Below, piece by piece: positions 6,117 to 7,019 of a stretch of DNA of 7,019 nt. The stretch covers positions 1 to 7,019 of the forward strand of contig JAHDGN010000171.1 in assembly GCA_020627645.1 (NCBI GenBank), in the 5' to 3' direction. A program made the position numbers and the translations under genes. The stretch comes from Akkermansiaceae bacterium (GTDB taxonomy: Bacteria; Verrucomicrobiota; Verrucomicrobiia; Verrucomicrobiales; Akkermansiaceae). The notes under the pieces are model-generated. The model made no database searches. It was given only the letters and a program-made list of their open reading frames with translations, and was not told the DNA's origin. How positions within the stretch are numbered: the stretch's first letter is position 1; the number at the start of each line of letters is the position of its first letter.

Positions 6117-7019
6117 AAATAAACTCCTTCCTGTTCATCATCAAATGGCAAAGCCCAACCCACCCCTCATCTCCCCCACCCAATTGTTTCAAAGCCTTCA
6201 ATCCCCACTGCACTTCTTTCTGAGTGGCCTCTCTCGAAAAGGCAACTCGGTGCATCTGCTGGATTCGTTCTTCATCACTCGCCTGAATCGAAACGATCCT
6301 CTTTGCCCACCTCCGGGACATCTCATGAATCAACGGATGATTCAACAACGCCAACGACTGACCCGGAACCGTCGTCACATTTCTCCGCCCCATTGGCTCC
6401 GTCGTATTAGGAGCATCGAAGGCCCGCAAAAATGAGGATAAAAAATTCCTACGACTAGCAAGATAGATCGACCTCCGACCTCCGCCGTCCAAATGACCAG
6501 AATTGGGTTTCGCCCTACTAAATGGCTGATCCTTCAAATACGGTAAAAGACTCGGCCCATAAAGGTCTCGTTTTAACTCACCACTACTCGCCAAAATATG
6601 ATCCCTGACCGACTCCGCCGACATCCGAACCAAAGGCATTCTCTGCAAATACAGATTCTCCGGGTCCAACCTCGCCGCCTCTTCAGAAGGAACCGAAGAC
6701 ATCCGAAAAGCACTCGATAACACAAACTTTCTCACCATCCGCTTAGTCGACCATCCCTCCTTCACAAAATCTCTCGCCAAAAAATCCAACAACTCAGGGT
6801 GTGTTGGCAATTGTCCCATTTTGCCGAAATCGTCAACCGACCCCACAATTCCTCGACCAAAAACCCTCGACCAAATTCGATTCACTCGGACTCGCGCTGT
6901 CAAAGGATTGCTTTCATCCACCAATGACTCCGCCCACTCCAAACGACCACTTCCCTTCCCTTCAAAAACCTTGCCATTCAGAGCTCGCAAAAATTGTCGC
7001 CGGTTCCTCTCCTTTCTTG
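6106..7019 (-). CDS. DUF1553 (PSD1) protein, C-terminal part, runs off the right edge
   Basis: The frame is open from the window edge (7019) to the TAA at 6108-6106, showing about 303 C-terminal residues. The true start lies outside; the TTG at 6990 is an internal codon, because the same frame continues upstream with family-like sequence (RNRRQFLRAL). Recognisable DUF1553/PSD1 (PF07587) blocks are NPLTARVRVNRIWSRVFGRG, DDFGKMGQLPTHPELLDFLA, VLSSAFRMSS, RMSAESVRDHIL, RRSIYLASRRN, FDAPNTTEPMGRRNVTTVPG and SLALLNHP, ending in MNRKEFIYVF. In full-length relatives an N-terminal cytochrome c-like PSCyt1 domain and a DUF1549 (PSCyt2) domain come first; whether they are present here cannot be seen. 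These proteins are exported and of uncertain function, and are usually paired with a DUF1501 gene, as here. Its last codons overlap the DUF1501 start (the ATG lies 8 bases before the end of this gene's stop codon), typical of translational coupling. No frameshift is visible in this 0.9 kb. Confidence 0.92.
   Translation of the reverse strand, partial: RKERNRRQFLRALNGKVFEGKGSGRLEWAESLVDESNPLTARVRVNRIWSRVFGRGIVGSVDDFGKMGQLPTHPELLDFLARDFVKEGWSTKRMVRKFVLSSAFRMSSVPSEEAARLDPENLYLQRMPLVRMSAESVRDHILASSGELKRDLYGPSLLPYLKDQPFSRAKPNSGHLDGGGRRSIYLASRRNFLSSFLRAFDAPNTTEPMGRRNVTTVPGQSLALLNHPLIHEMSRRWAKRIVSIQASDEERIQQMHRVAFSREATQKEVQWGLKALKQLGGGDEGWVGLCHLMMNRKEFIYVF

Noticed and set aside
6988..6990. TTG at 6990 as the start of the DUF1553 gene
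   Set aside because: The same frame stays open to the window edge with family-like residues, so the gene begins outside the window.
1..7019. CRISPR array, tRNA or rRNA genes
   Set aside because: No regularly spaced direct repeats and no tRNA- or rRNA-like sequence were seen on either strand.

Overview
The window looks like chromosomal DNA from a PVC-group bacterium, most likely Verrucomicrobiota and less likely Planctomycetota. The main clue is the right end: a DUF1553 (PSD1) gene followed by an overlapping DUF1501 gene with a twin-arginine signal, a gene pair expanded in those phyla. Start codons mostly lack a clear Shine-Dalgarno sequence, which fits but does not prove this. No rRNA or other phylogenetic marker is present, so the genus cannot be named.

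Layout. Positions 1-281 hold no gene but are rich in self-complementary sequence. Small palindromes lie at 4-73. At 118-286 there is a long inverted repeat with 27-base arms around a 113-base interior that can itself fold. Its right arm runs into the stop codon of a small lipoprotein gene (734-282, minus). A 114-base gap then separates that gene from a divergent plus-strand cluster: leuC (849-2232, frameshifted), a membrane-anchored protein of unknown function (2260-3033), a TraB/GumN-family secreted protein (3127-4101) and leuD (4106-4705). leuC and leuD encode the two subunits of isopropylmalate isomerase (leucine biosynthesis), yet about 1.9 kb of unrelated envelope-type genes separates them. 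leuD starts 4 bases after the traB-like stop, so the four genes may be one transcript.

A convergent minus-strand cluster begins 32 bases beyond leuD: a DUF1501 gene (6116-4738) and, upstream of it, the C-terminal part of a DUF1553/PSD1 gene (7019-6106) that runs off the window. These two overlap by 11 bases and look translationally coupled.

Two of the six genes are broken by reading-frame changes. leuC has one, between the first iron-sulfur cysteine and the CxxC pair. The DUF1501 gene has two, one after the Tat signal and one about 54 codons later. All three shift the frame in the same sense (+1, equivalent to loss of 2, 5 or 8 bases), and otherwise conserved protein continues in the new frame. 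Sequencing or assembly error, or recent small deletions, explains this better than long-standing decay. The most unusual non-coding signal is the 118-286 inverted repeat: every arm mismatch counted is a G-T pair that would still form G-U in a plus-strand RNA.
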